Below the pieces are notes generated by a model. That model had not been told where the DNA came from and did not search any database. It saw only the letters and a list, made by a program, of their open reading frames with translations. Source: Microbacterium sp. Root553 (GTDB lineage Bacteria; Actinomycetota; Actinomycetes; Actinomycetales; Microbacteriaceae). Taken from it: a stretch of 64,000 bases of DNA. Position 1 is the stretch's first letter, and each line of letters begins with the position of its first letter. This document shows, in pieces, positions 25,229 through 37,887 of this stretch. Where the stretch lies: assembly GCF_001426995.1 (NCBI RefSeq), contig NZ_LMFY01000003.1, positions 1-64,000 of the forward strand, written 5' to 3'. Both the position numbers and the translations under genes were made by a program.

Positions 25229-26623
25229 CTAGAGAACCGACTGGGCCTCCGAGAGCACGCCGCGAAGGATCTGCGCGATCTCACGGAATTCGGCCGGGCC
25301 GATCGTCAGCGGTGGAGCCAGCTGGATCACGGGATCTCCGCGGTCGTCGGCACGGCAATAGAGCCCGGCCTCGAACAGGGCAGGGGAGAGGAAGCCCCGC
25401 AGCAGCCGCTCGGACTCGTCGTCGTCGAACGTCTCCCTGGTGCCCTTGTCCTTCACCAGCTCGATGCCGAAGAAGTACCCGTCGCCGCGCACGTCGCCGA
25501 CGATGGGCAGGTCGAGCAGGGTCTCGAGCTCGGCGCGGAAGAGCGGGGAGTTCTCACGCACGTGCGCGTTCAGGCCCTCCTCGTCGAAGATCGCGAGGTT
25601 CTCCAGAGCCACGGCGGCAGAGACGGGGTGACCTCCGAAGGTGTAGCCGTGCGGGAACGACACATCGCCCTTGGAGAACGGCTCGTAGATCCGGTCGCTG
25701 ATCACCGTGGCACCGATGGGGGAGTACCCGCTCGTCATGCCCTTGGCGCACGTGATCATGTCGGGCACATAGCCCAGGCCCGTGCACGCGAAGGTGTGGC
25801 CGAGGCGTCCGAACGCGCAGATGACCTCGTCGGAGACCAGGAGCACGTCGTGCCGGTCGCAGATCTCGCGCACCCTGGCGAAGTAGCCGGGAGGGGGCGG
25901 GAAGCATCCGCCCGAGTTCTGCACCGGCTCGAGGAAGACGGCGGCGACGGTGTCGGCGCCCTCGAACAGGATCATCTCCTCGATGCGGTCGGCGGCCCAG
26001 CGACCGAAGGCCTCGAGATCGTCGCTCGGGCCGCCCATCTCGGCCGCCCGGTAGAAGTTCGTGTTCGGCACGCGGAAACCGCCGGGGGTCACGGGTTCGA
26101 ACATCGACTTCATCGCCGGGATGCCGGTGATCGCGAGGGCGCCCTGCGGGGTGCCGTGGTACGCGACCGATCGCGAGATCACCTTGTGCTTGGTGGGCTT
26201 GCCCATCAGCTTCCAGTAGTGCTTCGCGAGCTTGAACGCCGTCTCGACCGCCTCGCCGCCGCCGGTGGAGAAGAACACACGGTTGAGGTCGCCCGGCGCC
26301 TCGTCGGCCAGTCGGTCGGCGAGTTCGATGGCCGCGGGGTGCGCGTACGACCAGAGCGGGAAGAAGGAGAGCTCGGATGCCTGCGCCGCCGCGGCCTCCG
26401 CCAGACGGCGTCGCCCGTGGCCCGCGTTCACCACGAACAGGCCCGCGAGCCCGTCGAAGTACTCCTTGCCCTTCGAGTCCCAGATGCGGTGCCCGTCGCC
26501 CTTGACGATGATCGGCACTCCGCTCTTCTCCATCGTCGACTGACGGGTGAAGTGCATCCAGAGATGATCCTTGGCCATGGCCTGGAGTTCGGCCTCGGAC
26601 GGAGTCGTGCGGTGCGTGCTCAT
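25229..26623 (-). CDS. Class III aminotransferase (putrescine/omega-amino acid type)
   Basis: A 464-residue PLP enzyme. The STGGGEAVETAFKLA segment near 119-133, D265 in VSDEVICAFGRLG and the PLP lysine K294 in ITCAKGMTSGYSPIG are present. Overall it resembles SpuC-like polyamine:pyruvate and beta-alanine:pyruvate aminotransferases. Its ATG start overlaps the stop of an Lrp/AsnC gene, so regulator and enzyme are cotranscribed. The amine is unknown. No aldehyde dehydrogenase follows, though two lie within 10 kb. It shares fold but little close identity with the other aminotransferase at 20.5 kb. Confidence 0.87.
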   Translation of the reverse strand: MSTHRTTPSEAELQAMAKDHLWMHFTRQSTMEKSGVPIIVKGDGHRIWDSKGKEYFDGLAGLFVVNAGHGRRRLAEAAAAQASELSFFPLWSYAHPAAIELADRLADEAPGDLNRVFFSTGGGEAVETAFKLAKHYWKLMGKPTKHKVISRSVAYHGTPQGALAITGIPAMKSMFEPVTPGGFRVPNTNFYRAAEMGGPSDDLEAFGRWAADRIEEMILFEGADTVAAVFLEPVQNSGGCFPPPPGYFARVREICDRHDVLLVSDEVICAFGRLGHTFACTGLGYVPDMITCAKGMTSGYSPIGATVISDRIYEPFSKGDVSFPHGYTFGGHPVSAAVALENLAIFDEEGLNAHVRENSPLFRAELETLLDLPIVGDVRGDGYFFGIELVKDKGTRETFDDDESERLLRGFLSPALFEAGLYCRADDRGDPVIQLAPPLTIGPAEFREIAQILRGVLSEAQSVL

Positions 26624-27087
26624 CTGGTCCCCCAGTTGTAGAGCTGCTTCTGCAGCTTGGCGTAGATGAAGGTCTCGGTCGACAGCACACCGTCGATCGG
26701 GCGGATGTGATCGTTGATCATCGCGAGGAGGTCCTCGTCGTCCTCGCACACGACCTCGGCGAGGATGTCGAAGGAGCCGACCGTGATGACGACGTAGTCG
26801 ATGGCGGTGATCTCGGCGATCTGCTCCGCGACGACGCGGGTGTCGCCGGAGACGCGGATGCCGATCATGGCCTGACGCGGGAAGCCCAGCTGCATCGGGT
26901 CGGTGACGGCCACGATCTGCATCACCCCGGACTCGGTCAGGCGCTGCACGCGCTGGCGCACCGCCGCCTCGCTCAGGCCGACCTCGCGGCCGATGTCGGA
27001 GTACGAGCGCCGCCCGTCCTCCTGGAGCAGCTCGATGATCGTCTTCGCGACGCCATCCAGCGGAGGGTGTTTCTTCGAGTGCGGCAT
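26620..27087 (-). CDS. Lrp/AsnC-family regulator
   Basis: A 155-residue regulator. The N-terminal HTH (about 10-60) reads DGRRSYSDIGREVGLSEAAVRQRVQRL. The C-terminal RAM domain (about 70-150) has VGSFDILAEVVCEDDEDL. It is coupled to the downstream aminotransferase by an ATGA overlap and so most likely controls that enzyme and itself, with an amino acid or amine as effector. The upstream 80 bases up to the acyl-CoA-dehydrogenase-like gene should hold the promoter. Confidence 0.92.
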   Translation of the reverse strand: MPHSKKHPPLDGVAKTIIELLQEDGRRSYSDIGREVGLSEAAVRQRVQRLTESGVMQIVAVTDPMQLGFPRQAMIGIRVSGDTRVVAEQIAEITAIDYVVITVGSFDILAEVVCEDDEDLLAMINDHIRPIDGVLSTETFIYAKLQKQLYNWGTR

Positions 27088-27167
27088 GATGCGATCTTCG
27101 CACTCGAGGCCGCGCTCTTCAACTGATTCCGCAGAGCAAATGGCTTCTCGGTCGTGAAACCGGAAGC

Positions 27168-28328
27168 TCAGCTCTCCAGCGGACCCAGCCAGGCGCTCGC
27201 GGCGGTCGCGTGCGCGGATTCGGGGTCGGAGGGGTGGAAGGCTCCCGCCAGGACGTCGCGGTAGAGGCGCGAGAGCTCGTTCGCGGAGAAGTACGACCCG
27301 CCGCCCGCGACGAGCATGGCCTGGTCGACGACGTGCTTCGCCATGGTGATCGCGCGATGCTTGACCCCGGACAGCAGGACGAACCAGCGGGCGCCGTTGT
27401 CGACGCGCTCGTCGACGTCGCGGGCGAGCGCGGCGATCTGAGGGGGGAGCGCGTCGTAGGCGAGTCCCATGTCGGCGATGCGCCAGCGGATGTCGGGGTC
27501 CTGACTGTATGCCGCACCCGTCTTCTTGGATCGGCGTGACGAGGCGGTGCGCACGGCGAGATCGAGCGCGCGACGCGCGATGCCGGTGTACACCGAGGCG
27601 AGCAGGATCTCGAACACCGAGAAGATGCCGAACACGATGGGGTCGGGTGTGGGTCCGGCATCGATGCGGCGGACGACGTGCGCGGCATCCGCGACGGCAC
27701 CGTTCAGGCGGGTCGTCCGGCTCTGCGTCGCGCGCATGCCGAGGGTGTCCCAGTCGTCGCTCGTGGTGATCGCGTCGGTGCGCTCGACGAACGCGAACAC
27801 GAGCTTCGGGGCATCGGCGCTCGTCGTGTCGAGGCCGTGCAGTCCGAGCTTCGTCCAGACCGGCGCGAGCGACGTGAAGATCTTCGTGCCGGTGAAGGCG
27901 TAGCCGCCGTCGCTCGTCGGCACCGCCTCGGTGTCGCTGCCGAACAGCACGAGGTCGTTGCCCGCTTCGCTGATGCCGAAGGCGAACACCTCGCCGGCGA
28001 CGGCGCCGTCCTGCACGAACTCCAGGCCGGGGACGCCCCGGTCGGAGAACACCTTGGCGACCCCGGTCCAGACGAGGTGCATGTTGATCGCGAGCGCCGT
28101 CGCCGGCGCCGCCGTGGCGAGGCGCTGCTGCAGTATCGCCGCCTGAGCCAGGCACAGCCCCGCGCCGCCGCGCTCGGCGGGAACGAGGATCGACAGGTAT
28201 CCCGCGGCGCGCAGCTCCGCGAGATCCTGCTCGGGGAAGGTGTTGTCGCGGTCATGGATCGGCGCCCGCTCGCGGATCCGCTCGAGCAGGTCGTCCGGCA
28301 GGTGCAGGGTCGGGTCGAACGGGTTCAC
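27168..28328 (-). CDS. Acyl-CoA dehydrogenase-family flavoprotein
   Basis: A 386-residue flavoprotein with the three-part acyl-CoA dehydrogenase layout: an N-terminal helical domain, a central beta domain (FGISEAGNDL, then GGYAFTGTKIFTSLAP) and a C-terminal helical domain. The pattern also fits flavin-dependent monooxygenases of this fold (DszC/SfnB-like groups). I cannot see a clear catalytic glutamate. The GTG start overlaps the stop of the alpha/beta hydrolase gene as GTGA. The substrate is unknown. Confidence 0.82.
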   Translation of the reverse strand: MNPFDPTLHLPDDLLERIRERAPIHDRDNTFPEQDLAELRAAGYLSILVPAERGGAGLCLAQAAILQQRLATAAPATALAINMHLVWTGVAKVFSDRGVPGLEFVQDGAVAGEVFAFGISEAGNDLVLFGSDTEAVPTSDGGYAFTGTKIFTSLAPVWTKLGLHGLDTTSADAPKLVFAFVERTDAITTSDDWDTLGMRATQSRTTRLNGAVADAAHVVRRIDAGPTPDPIVFGIFSVFEILLASVYTGIARRALDLAVRTASSRRSKKTGAAYSQDPDIRWRIADMGLAYDALPPQIAALARDVDERVDNGARWFVLLSGVKHRAITMAKHVVDQAMLVAGGGSYFSANELSRLYRDVLAGAFHPSDPESAHATAASAWLGPLES

Positions 28329-29083
28329 GAGAGAGCCTCCTCGAGCTGGCGGAGCGTCTCCTCCGGTCTGTCGCGGTGCAGGGAGTGCCCTGCACCGGCG
28401 ACCACCGACATGGTGATGAGCGGATTGGCGTCGAGCACGGCGACCGCGACGTCTCCGGTGAAGATGCTGTAGACGGCGGGGTCCGCGCCGATCACGTGCG
28501 TGGGCACCGTGAGTCGCGCGGCGTCGGCCGTGACATCCCAGGGCGTGTTCTGCACGCTCGTCTGCTCGACGGCCCACGCGCTCGCGCGGCGCACCGCGTC
28601 GACCTTGAGCTCGGCGTCCTGCGGATGCCACTGCGGATGCTCCTGCCGCACCAGCTCGACCCTGTTGTCGGCGAAGGCGCGTTCCTGGCTCCGGCGCACG
28701 ACGGCCGCATCCCGTCCGTCGATGAGGATCGCCGGATCCCACAGCACGAGTCTGCGGGTCCAGTCGGGAGCGGATGCCGCGGCGACCGTGCTCGCGGCTC
28801 CGCCGAGGGAGTGGCCGACCACCGCATCCCAGGAGCCGCCGTCGTCGGGGAGCGTCTCGACGAGGTCCGCCGCGTACGCCGCGACGGAGTAGTCGAGAGC
28901 TCGCGGTGCATCGCCGTGGCCGCGCAGGTCGATCGCCGTCGCATGCCATCCGCTCTCGGCGAGCGCGGCGCCCACCCGCCACATGAGAGCGCCGGACGAG
29001 CCCAGTCCGTGCACGAGGAGGATGCGGCGATCCGATGCGGGATCGCCCCAGCTGATGCGGGGGAGGGTGAGCGGTGCGGCCAT
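28325..29083 (-). CDS. Alpha/beta hydrolase
   Basis: A 252-residue hydrolase. The oxyanion region is HGLGSSGALMW and the nucleophile S92 lies in GHSLGG. A late aspartate in the HVIGADPAV region and H in GAGHSLHRDRPE complete the triad. It is coupled to the acyl-CoA-dehydrogenase-like gene downstream. Together they may degrade an ester or acyl compound, but the substrate is not known. Confidence 0.87.
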   Translation of the reverse strand: MAAPLTLPRISWGDPASDRRILLVHGLGSSGALMWRVGAALAESGWHATAIDLRGHGDAPRALDYSVAAYAADLVETLPDDGGSWDAVVGHSLGGAASTVAAASAPDWTRRLVLWDPAILIDGRDAAVVRRSQERAFADNRVELVRQEHPQWHPQDAELKVDAVRRASAWAVEQTSVQNTPWDVTADAARLTVPTHVIGADPAVYSIFTGDVAVAVLDANPLITMSVVAGAGHSLHRDRPEETLRQLEEALS

Positions 29084-29121
29084 GCCCTCAGCCTACGACC
29101 GGGATACCGCGCGGCGGCGGG

Positions 29122-30330
29122 TCAGGACGGCGTGACCGTGACCGGCTCGGTGTCGGGGTGCGGGCTCGCGTCCCGACCGCGCAGATCGGGGAAGGACCTG
29201 ACGAACACGATGGAGACGGCCAGCCCTGCCGCGGCGAACAGCGTGGCCGCGAGATACGCGCCACGGGGGTCCGTCGCGTCGACGAGGAACCCGGCCACGG
29301 CCGAGCCCGCCGCGGCGCCGATGAGCTGCCCGGTGCCCGCCCAGCCGAACGCCTCGGCGGTCTCGCTGAACTTCACGCTCGCAGTGGTGATCGCGAACAG
29401 CACGGCGAGCGCCGGGGCGATGCCGATGCCGGCGAGCACCAGGGTGCCGCCCAGCCAGAACACGTCGAGCGAGACCATCGTCAGTGCGAGGCCGACCGTG
29501 ACGATCGCGAGGCGGCGTGCCATCGCCCACGGCCCGATCGGGATGTGCCCGAACGAGAGTCCGCCGGCAAGGCTGCCGACCGAGAAGACGGCGAGCACGA
29601 GCCCCGCGGCGAGGCTGCCGTGCTCGAAGGTCGCGACGACCCCGACCTCGACCGCCGAGCAGGCGCCGATCAGGAGGAAGCCGATCACCGTCGCGAGGAG
29701 CACCGGCGGCTTCAGCACGACCTTGCCGAAGGCGTTGCGGCTGCGCGGGATGCGCACGCGGCCGACTTCGGGGGAGAGGATGAACCAGGCTCCGCCGCCC
29801 ACGAGCACGACCACGACGAGGAGCAGTCCCTCCGAGGTGCCGACCTGCGTCGAGACCAGGGTGATCACGACCGGGGCGAGGACCCAGATGATCTCCTGCA
29901 GCGAGGCGTCGAGGGAGAACAGCGGGGTGAGCTGCTTGGCGTTCACGAGCTTCGGGTAGATGGTGCGCACCGCAGACTGCACCGGTGGCGTCGAGAGACC
30001 GGCGATCATGCCGAGCACCATGTAGCCGGGGACGTTCAGAGGGAGGAGCGCGAGGCCCAGCACCGCGATCGCACAGACGGTGAGGGTGAGGGTGAGCACG
30101 CGGCGCATCCCCCACACGCCCATCCACCTGCTGGTGATGGGCCCGGCGACGGCCTGTCCCACGCTGGTGGCGGCGAGCACGAGGCCGGCGGATCCGTAGG
30201 AGCCCGTCTGCTGCTCGACGTGCAGGAGGATCGCGAGCGATGTCATGCCGTTCGGGAACCGCGCGGTCAGCTGTGCAGCGATCATGCGCGCCACTCCGGG
30301 CGTGCGAAGAAGGTCCCGATATCCCGCCAC
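29122..30330 (-). CDS. MFS transporter
   Basis: A 402-residue major facilitator with 12 predicted membrane helices in two halves of six. The central loop carries RIPRSRNAFGKVVLKPP. It resembles drug/sugar exporter-type MFS proteins without a clear substrate. It reads toward the hydrolase genes with 38 bases between and might share their transcript. The cytosolic C-terminal tail is short and polar. Confidence 0.88.
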   Translation of the reverse strand: MAGYRDLLRTPGVARMIAAQLTARFPNGMTSLAILLHVEQQTGSYGSAGLVLAATSVGQAVAGPITSRWMGVWGMRRVLTLTLTVCAIAVLGLALLPLNVPGYMVLGMIAGLSTPPVQSAVRTIYPKLVNAKQLTPLFSLDASLQEIIWVLAPVVITLVSTQVGTSEGLLLVVVVLVGGGAWFILSPEVGRVRIPRSRNAFGKVVLKPPVLLATVIGFLLIGACSAVEVGVVATFEHGSLAAGLVLAVFSVGSLAGGLSFGHIPIGPWAMARRLAIVTVGLALTMVSLDVFWLGGTLVLAGIGIAPALAVLFAITTASVKFSETAEAFGWAGTGQLIGAAAGSAVAGFLVDATDPRGAYLAATLFAAAGLAVSIVFVRSFPDLRGRDASPHPDTEPVTVTPS

Positions 30331-30453
30331 GGGTCAACGTTACCGGGCGCTACGGACGGTCGGCGAAGCGGCTCCTCGCCGACACGCCGCGACACGCCGA
30401 GACGACGATTCCACAGAAACTCGGATGTCCGAGGCCCCTCGTAACCTGCCCCC

Positions 30454-30462
30454 TGTGGATAG
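30454..30462 (-). promoter_or_regulatory. DnaA-box-like site
   Basis: TGTGGATAG is the complement of CTATCCACA, which matches the DnaA box consensus TTATCCACA at 8 of 9 positions. DnaA is known to control ribonucleotide reductase genes in Escherichia coli. One good site alone is modest evidence. Confidence 0.4.
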
Positions 30463-30596
30463 ATCTCTCACAGGTGCTTCCCAGCCGCGATTTCATGCGC
30501 TTCTGCGACGTCGTCGGAGGGGCCGGGCCTGTGGAAGAAACGGTGGAGAACCTGTGTTGTATCAGTGGAGAGCGGTGGAAAACTACACGGATGTAA

Positions 30597-30644
30597 CTAC
30601 TACCCCTAGTGGTCACTCTGAATGTCCGTACCTATATGTAGTAT
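30597..30644. promoter_or_regulatory. Paired NrdR boxes
   Basis: Two 16-bp elements resemble the NrdR consensus ACACTATATATAGTGT. The first, 30597-30612, has ACTA and TAGTG around a CCCC centre. The second, 30629-30644, has the core CTATATGTAG. Their centres are 32 bp apart, about three helix turns, as NrdR needs for side-by-side binding. They lie 76-123 bases before the nrdH start and should let NrdR repress the operon when dATP is high. The nrdR gene is not in this window. Confidence 0.7.
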
Positions 30645-30719
30645 TGAGATCCCGGTGAGGGTCTGCCGGAAAAACACCCGATGAACAACCGGGCCAGAGA
30701 TTTGAGGGGAAGCGAAAAG

Positions 30720-30953
30720 ATGTCGATCACGGTCTACACGAAGCCGTCCTGCGTTCAGTGCAACGCCACCTACCGGGCGCTCGACGCCAAGGGCATCGAG
30801 TACGAGATCCTCGACCTGTCGGAGGATCCGGCAGCTCTCGAGCAGGTCAAGTCGCTCGGCTACATGCAGGCACCCGTCGTCGTCACCGACGAGGGTCACT
30901 GGTCGGGCTTCCGCCCCGACAAGATCGACGAGCTCGCCTCGCGTCTGGCCTGA
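30720..30953 (+). CDS. nrdH: NrdH glutaredoxin-like redoxin
   Basis: A 77-residue redoxin that passes electrons from thioredoxin reductase to the class Ib ribonucleotide reductase. The active site is C11-V-Q-C14 in TKPSCVQCNAT, the usual NrdH motif. The segment SGFRPDKI near the C terminus is also typical. The start is the ATG at 30720; an in-frame upstream ATG at 30681 adds 13 residues unlike any NrdH. It is the first gene of the operon. Confidence 0.96.
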   Translation: MSITVYTKPSCVQCNATYRALDAKGIEYEILDLSEDPAALEQVKSLGYMQAPVVVTDEGHWSGFRPDKIDELASRLA

Positions 30954-31378
30954 TCCGCCATGAGCGCCGTCGCGACCGCTGCGCCGCTCCTGGTCTACTT
31001 CTCGAGCGCGTCGGGCAACACCGCCCGCTTCGTCGAGAAGCTCGGGCTCCCGGCCCGCCGCATCCCCCTTCTCCGGCAGCAGGAAGATCTCGTCGTCGAC
31101 GAGCCCTTCGTGCTGATCACTCCCACCTACGGCGGGGGTGAGGGACGCGGCGTCGAGCGAGGTGCCGTGCCCAAACAGGTGATCCGGTTCCTCAACGACG
31201 AGCGCAACCGGCGCCACATCCGCGGAGTGATCTCTGCGGGCAACACCAACTTCGGCGAGTCGTTCTGTCTCGCCGGTGACATCATCAGCCGCAAGTGCCA
31301 CGTGCCTCACTTGTATCGGCTGGAGATCTTCGGCACACAAGATGACGTGGATCGCGTGAGCGACGGATTGGAACATCA

Positions 31379-34562
<3,184 letters not shown>

Positions 34563-34590
34563 GTCCCGTCGAACCGAGACGCCCGAGAGT

Positions 34591-34632
34591 ACGACGAAGG
34601 GGCGGATGCCGCGGCATCCGCCCCTTCGTCGT
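34591..34632. terminator. Bidirectional hairpin between nrdF and pgi
   Basis: A perfect 42-base palindrome has 21-bp arms at 34591-34611 and 34612-34632 (core ACGAAGGGGCGGATGCCG). It lies between the convergent nrdF and pgi stops, so it can end both transcripts. The GCGGATGCCGCGGCATCCGC centre is a form often seen in this genome type. There is no long T run. Confidence 0.8.
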
Positions 34633-34643
34633 TGCTGCGCCCC

Positions 34644-36323
34644 CTACGCCCGGTTCGCGCGGTAGTACTCCAGCAGCGCCCTGGTCGACGCGTCCTGGGC
34701 GTCGATCGCCGCGGCGTCGCCGCCGATCGCGGGCGCGATCTGCATGGCGAGCTGCTTGCCGAGTTCGACACCCCACTGGTCGAACGAGTTGATGCCCCAG
34801 ATCGTGCCCTGCGTGAACGTGATGTGCTCGTAGAGGGCGATCAGCTGGCCGAGCACCTGGGGTGTCAGCGCCGGCGCGAAGATCGACGTCGTCGGGCGGT
34901 TGCCGGCGAAGGTGCGTGCGGCGACCAGCGCACCGGTGGTGCCCTCCGCCTCGACTTCCTCCGCCGTCTTGCCGAACGCGAGCGCCTTGGTCTGGGCGAG
35001 GAAGTTCGCGAGGAACAGCTCGTGCACATCCTGGTCGCCATCGCTCGACGGATACGCCGGGTTCACGAACGCGATGAAGTCGGCGGGGATGAGCCGGGTG
35101 CCCTGGTGGATCAGCTGGTAGAACGCGTGCTGTCCGTTGGTGCCTGGCTCGCCCCAGAAGACCTCGCCCGTGTCGGTCGTCACCCGGGTGCCGTCCCAGC
35201 GCACGGACTTTCCGTTGGACTCCATCGTGAGCTGCTGCAGGTACGCGGGGAAGCGGTTCAGCTGCTGCGCATAGGGCAGCACCGCGTGCGACTGCGCTCC
35301 GTGGAAGTTCACGTACCAGACGTTCAGCAGGCCCATCAGGATCGGGACGTTGCGCTCGAGCGGCGTGGTGCGCACATGCTCGTCGACCGCATGGAAGCCG
35401 GCGAGCAGGTCGCGGAAGACATCGGGCCCCAGAGCGACGGCGAGCGACAGGCCGATCGCCGAATCGACGGAGTAGCGGCCGCCGACCCAGTCCCAGAACC
35501 CGAAGGCGTTGGTGGGGTCGATGCCGAACTCGGCCACCTTGTCGAGGGCGGTCGACACGGCGACGAAGTGATGCGCGACGGCGTCGGCGCGGGCCTCGTC
35601 GTCATCGGCGATGGTCGCGGATGCCGTGAGCCCCGCCCACAGCCAGTCGCGCGCGAGCCGGGCGTTGGTCAGCGTCTCCAGGGTGGTGAACGTCTTCGAC
35701 GCGACGATGAAGAGCGTCGTCTCGGGGTCGAGATCGGCGGTCTTCTGGGCGAGGTCCGTGGGGTCGATGTTCGACACGAACCTGGCCTCGATCCCGGCAT
35801 CCGCATAGGGCTTCAACGCCTCGTAGACCATGACGGGTCCGAGGTCCGAACCGCCGATGCCGATGTTCACGACGTGGGTGACCCGCTTGCCGGTGATCCC
35901 GAGCCACTCGCCGTCGCGCACTCGTGTGGCGAACGCGCTCAGCGCCTCGAGCACGGACTGCACGTCGGCATCCACATCCTGGCCGTCGACGGTGAGCTCC
36001 GGGGAGGCTCCGGCCGGTCGCCGGAGCGCGGTGTGCAGCACCGCGCGGTCCTCGGAGGTGTTGAGGTGCGCACCCGCGAGCATCGCGGCGAACCGTTCGG
36101 CGACGCCCGTCTGCTCGGCCAGGCGGAGCAGGGCTGCGAGGACGTCGTCATCCACGAGGTTCTTCGACAGGTCGACGTGGAGATCGGCGAGCGGGAACGA
36201 GAGGCCCTCGGCCCGGGCCGCATCGGCGGCGAACCAGCCGCGCAGGTCGGGGCTGACCGACTCGCGCAGCGCGGCGAGCTCGGACCAGGCGGGAGTGTGT
36301 GTCGGATCAACGGGAGCGGTCAT
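34644..36323 (-). CDS. pgi: Glucose-6-phosphate isomerase
   Basis: Interconverts glucose-6-phosphate and fructose-6-phosphate in glycolysis and gluconeogenesis. The 559-residue length is normal. Family signatures include [39 protein letters not shown] and a C-terminal segment ending [14 protein letters not shown], with [12 protein letters not shown] carrying the catalytic histidine. The start is the ATG at 36323; the longer frame upstream runs through the promoter and is not conserved. Confidence 0.97.
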   Translation of the reverse strand: MTAPVDPTHTPAWSELAALRESVSPDLRGWFAADAARAEGLSFPLADLHVDLSKNLVDDDVLAALLRLAEQTGVAERFAAMLAGAHLNTSEDRAVLHTALRRPAGASPELTVDGQDVDADVQSVLEALSAFATRVRDGEWLGITGKRVTHVVNIGIGGSDLGPVMVYEALKPYADAGIEARFVSNIDPTDLAQKTADLDPETTLFIVASKTFTTLETLTNARLARDWLWAGLTASATIADDDEARADAVAHHFVAVSTALDKVAEFGIDPTNAFGFWDWVGGRYSVDSAIGLSLAVALGPDVFRDLLAGFHAVDEHVRTTPLERNVPILMGLLNVWYVNFHGAQSHAVLPYAQQLNRFPAYLQQLTMESNGKSVRWDGTRVTTDTGEVFWGEPGTNGQHAFYQLIHQGTRLIPADFIAFVNPAYPSSDGDQDVHELFLANFLAQTKALAFGKTAEEVEAEGTTGALVAARTFAGNRPTTSIFAPALTPQVLGQLIALYEHITFTQGTIWGINSFDQWGVELGKQLAMQIAPAIGGDAAAIDAQDASTRALLEYYRANRA

Positions 36324-36395
36324 GGATCCACGGTACTGCCGTGCGGAGGGTTGCGCGCCCGTCGTGACGACCGCCCTCGTTCTAGGATGACTGCG

Positions 36396-37475
36396 ATGAC
36401 CGATACGGCCCCCGAGACCGCAGCCGACCGGCGGATCAGAGCCACTGTCACCCGCCGGTTCGTGCGCGACCCCTTCGTGATCGGCGTCGTCCTGCTCGTC
36501 GTCGCGATCACCTGGACCCTCGCCGGCGGCGACCTCGACTTCTTCCCCTTCCTGCTGATGCTGCTGGGGGGCTTCGGCATCGCGTTCTCGTTCGTGAACG
36601 CCACGATGGAGATGCGCCCAGAGCGCATCGGTGTCATCCTGCACGTCGTCGTCGCCGCGGTGCTGACCGCGACGATGCTCGTCGTGATCGAGTTCGACGG
36701 GGCCGAGCTCCTCGCCGATCTGCCGGAGCCCGCGCGCGCGATCGCCCTCGTGCTGCAGATCGCCGCGGGCCCCGCGACGGGATGGATCTGGCTCGGACTG
36801 CTCTCGCGCGTGACCGACCTGTTCCGGCGTCGCGACACGGCGAAGCGGCCGGCCCCCACTCCGCCCGCCTGGCAGCGGGAGGACGACGCCGACGGATCTC
36901 GCGTCGAGTTCCCGGCCGTGCCGCTGCGGATGCGGGCGCTGACGATCGCCATCGTCCTCATCGTCGTGGTCGTGGGGCTCGCGGGGGCCGCTCTGCTGAT
37001 CGCCCTCGACGGGGCCGGCGTGCTCCTCGGCCCGAGGATCGCGATCCTCGTGGTCGGGGCGGGCCTGGCGCTTCCGGTGTACCTCGTCCAGCTGGCGGTC
37101 ATCCGGCGCCGCACGCTCCCGTGCTCCGTCGCGTTCGGTGACGACGAGCTGCGGATCCGAGTGGGCACCGCGACGCACCGCATCCCGTTCGATGAGCTCG
37201 AGACGCTCGTCTGGCGGACGCGCAGCGACTACGCGAGGGTCGAAGTGCGGGGGACCGGAACGAAGGGGGCCGGAACCGAGGGGATCGGGGCGGTCGGAGC
37301 AGAGGGAGCGGCCGTGGATCTCTCGCTGATCGCCGGCCTCGCGAAAGCCCCCGCCGGGCGCACCTCTGAGCTCCCCGCGGTGCCGCGACGCGTCTTCCGC
37401 AGGCTCGAGCTCGCGGGCATGACCGTGCAGCGCACGCGTCGTGACGTGGTCGTTACCTTCCGGCGGGGTGTCTGA
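36396..37475 (+). CDS. Membrane protein, function unknown
   Basis: A 359-residue protein with about six membrane helices: two pairs in the first half (about 28-75 and 85-130) and one pair after a charged, proline-rich linker (about 185-240). The C-terminal 120 residues are soluble and contain a Gly/Thr-rich stretch with a repeated GTKGAG/GTEGIG pattern. The ATG at 36396 is chosen because AGGA lies 8 bases upstream; an ATG at 36387 overlaps that site. The pattern of a helix pair followed by a small cytosolic beta domain suggests a PH-like membrane protein, but this is a guess. Confidence 0.7.
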   Translation: MTDTAPETAADRRIRATVTRRFVRDPFVIGVVLLVVAITWTLAGGDLDFFPFLLMLLGGFGIAFSFVNATMEMRPERIGVILHVVVAAVLTATMLVVIEFDGAELLADLPEPARAIALVLQIAAGPATGWIWLGLLSRVTDLFRRRDTAKRPAPTPPAWQREDDADGSRVEFPAVPLRMRALTIAIVLIVVVVGLAGAALLIALDGAGVLLGPRIAILVVGAGLALPVYLVQLAVIRRRTLPCSVAFGDDELRIRVGTATHRIPFDELETLVWRTRSDYARVEVRGTGTKGAGTEGIGAVGAEGAAVDLSLIAGLAKAPAGRTSELPAVPRRVFRRLELAGMTVQRTRRDVVVTFRRGV

Positions 37476-37522
37476 GCGATGACATGTCCGCGCCGAGGCG
37501 CGCGTGGAGGTACGGTTTTCAC

Positions 37523-37855
37523 ATGGGAAGACTGCGGTACGACGGCATCTCAGAGCCGATCCTCATCGACGATGGGACGCTCGCGCATCTGAAGGTCATC
37601 GTGGGGACGAAGCTGCGTCGTCAAGAGAGCTTCATGATGAGCTGGCGCCCGCGCGAGGGCGGTGACCCAGGACGCGTGACCGTGTGGGTCCACCCCGCGA
37701 TCCCGCTGCAGTTCCTCTACACCAGCGCCGAGCCCCAGCACGTCGAGAAGCAGCGCATCGAAGACATGATGCGCTCTCTCAACGCGACCGGCGAGCTCGT
37801 CATCGACGACTTCGTCGAGTTCGGCAAGAACGAGGGCAGCCTCGTCGAGGAATGA
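37523..37855 (+). CDS. Small DUF7882-type protein
   Basis: A 110-residue soluble protein beginning [20 protein letters not shown]. It resembles a small family common in Microbacteriaceae that is sometimes mislabelled as an ATP-dependent DNA ligase; DUF7882 is the better name. No catalytic motif can be seen. A GGAGG site lies 12 bases upstream of the chosen ATG. The C terminus is acidic. Function is unknown. Confidence 0.8.
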   Translation: MGRLRYDGISEPILIDDGTLAHLKVIVGTKLRRQESFMMSWRPREGGDPGRVTVWVHPAIPLQFLYTSAEPQHVEKQRIEDMMRSLNATGELVIDDFVEFGKNEGSLVEE

Positions 37856-37887
37856 GCTCGGCGGTGTGAGCTACTCCTCGACGTGAG

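Larger units (their letters stand above)
30331..30719. promoter_or_regulatory. 389-base control region upstream of nrdHIEF
   Basis: No gene fits in this stretch. It is less GC-rich than its surroundings, most clearly near 30540-30660. It holds two NrdR-box-like elements, one good DnaA-box match and weaker relatives such as TGTGGAAGA at 30530-30538. The promoters of the MFS gene (leftward) and of nrdHIEF (rightward) must both lie here. Confidence 0.7.

Noticed and set aside
37523..37855. ATP-dependent DNA ligase
   Set aside because: This label is often attached to similar small proteins, but there is no KxDG ligase motif and the protein has only 110 residues.
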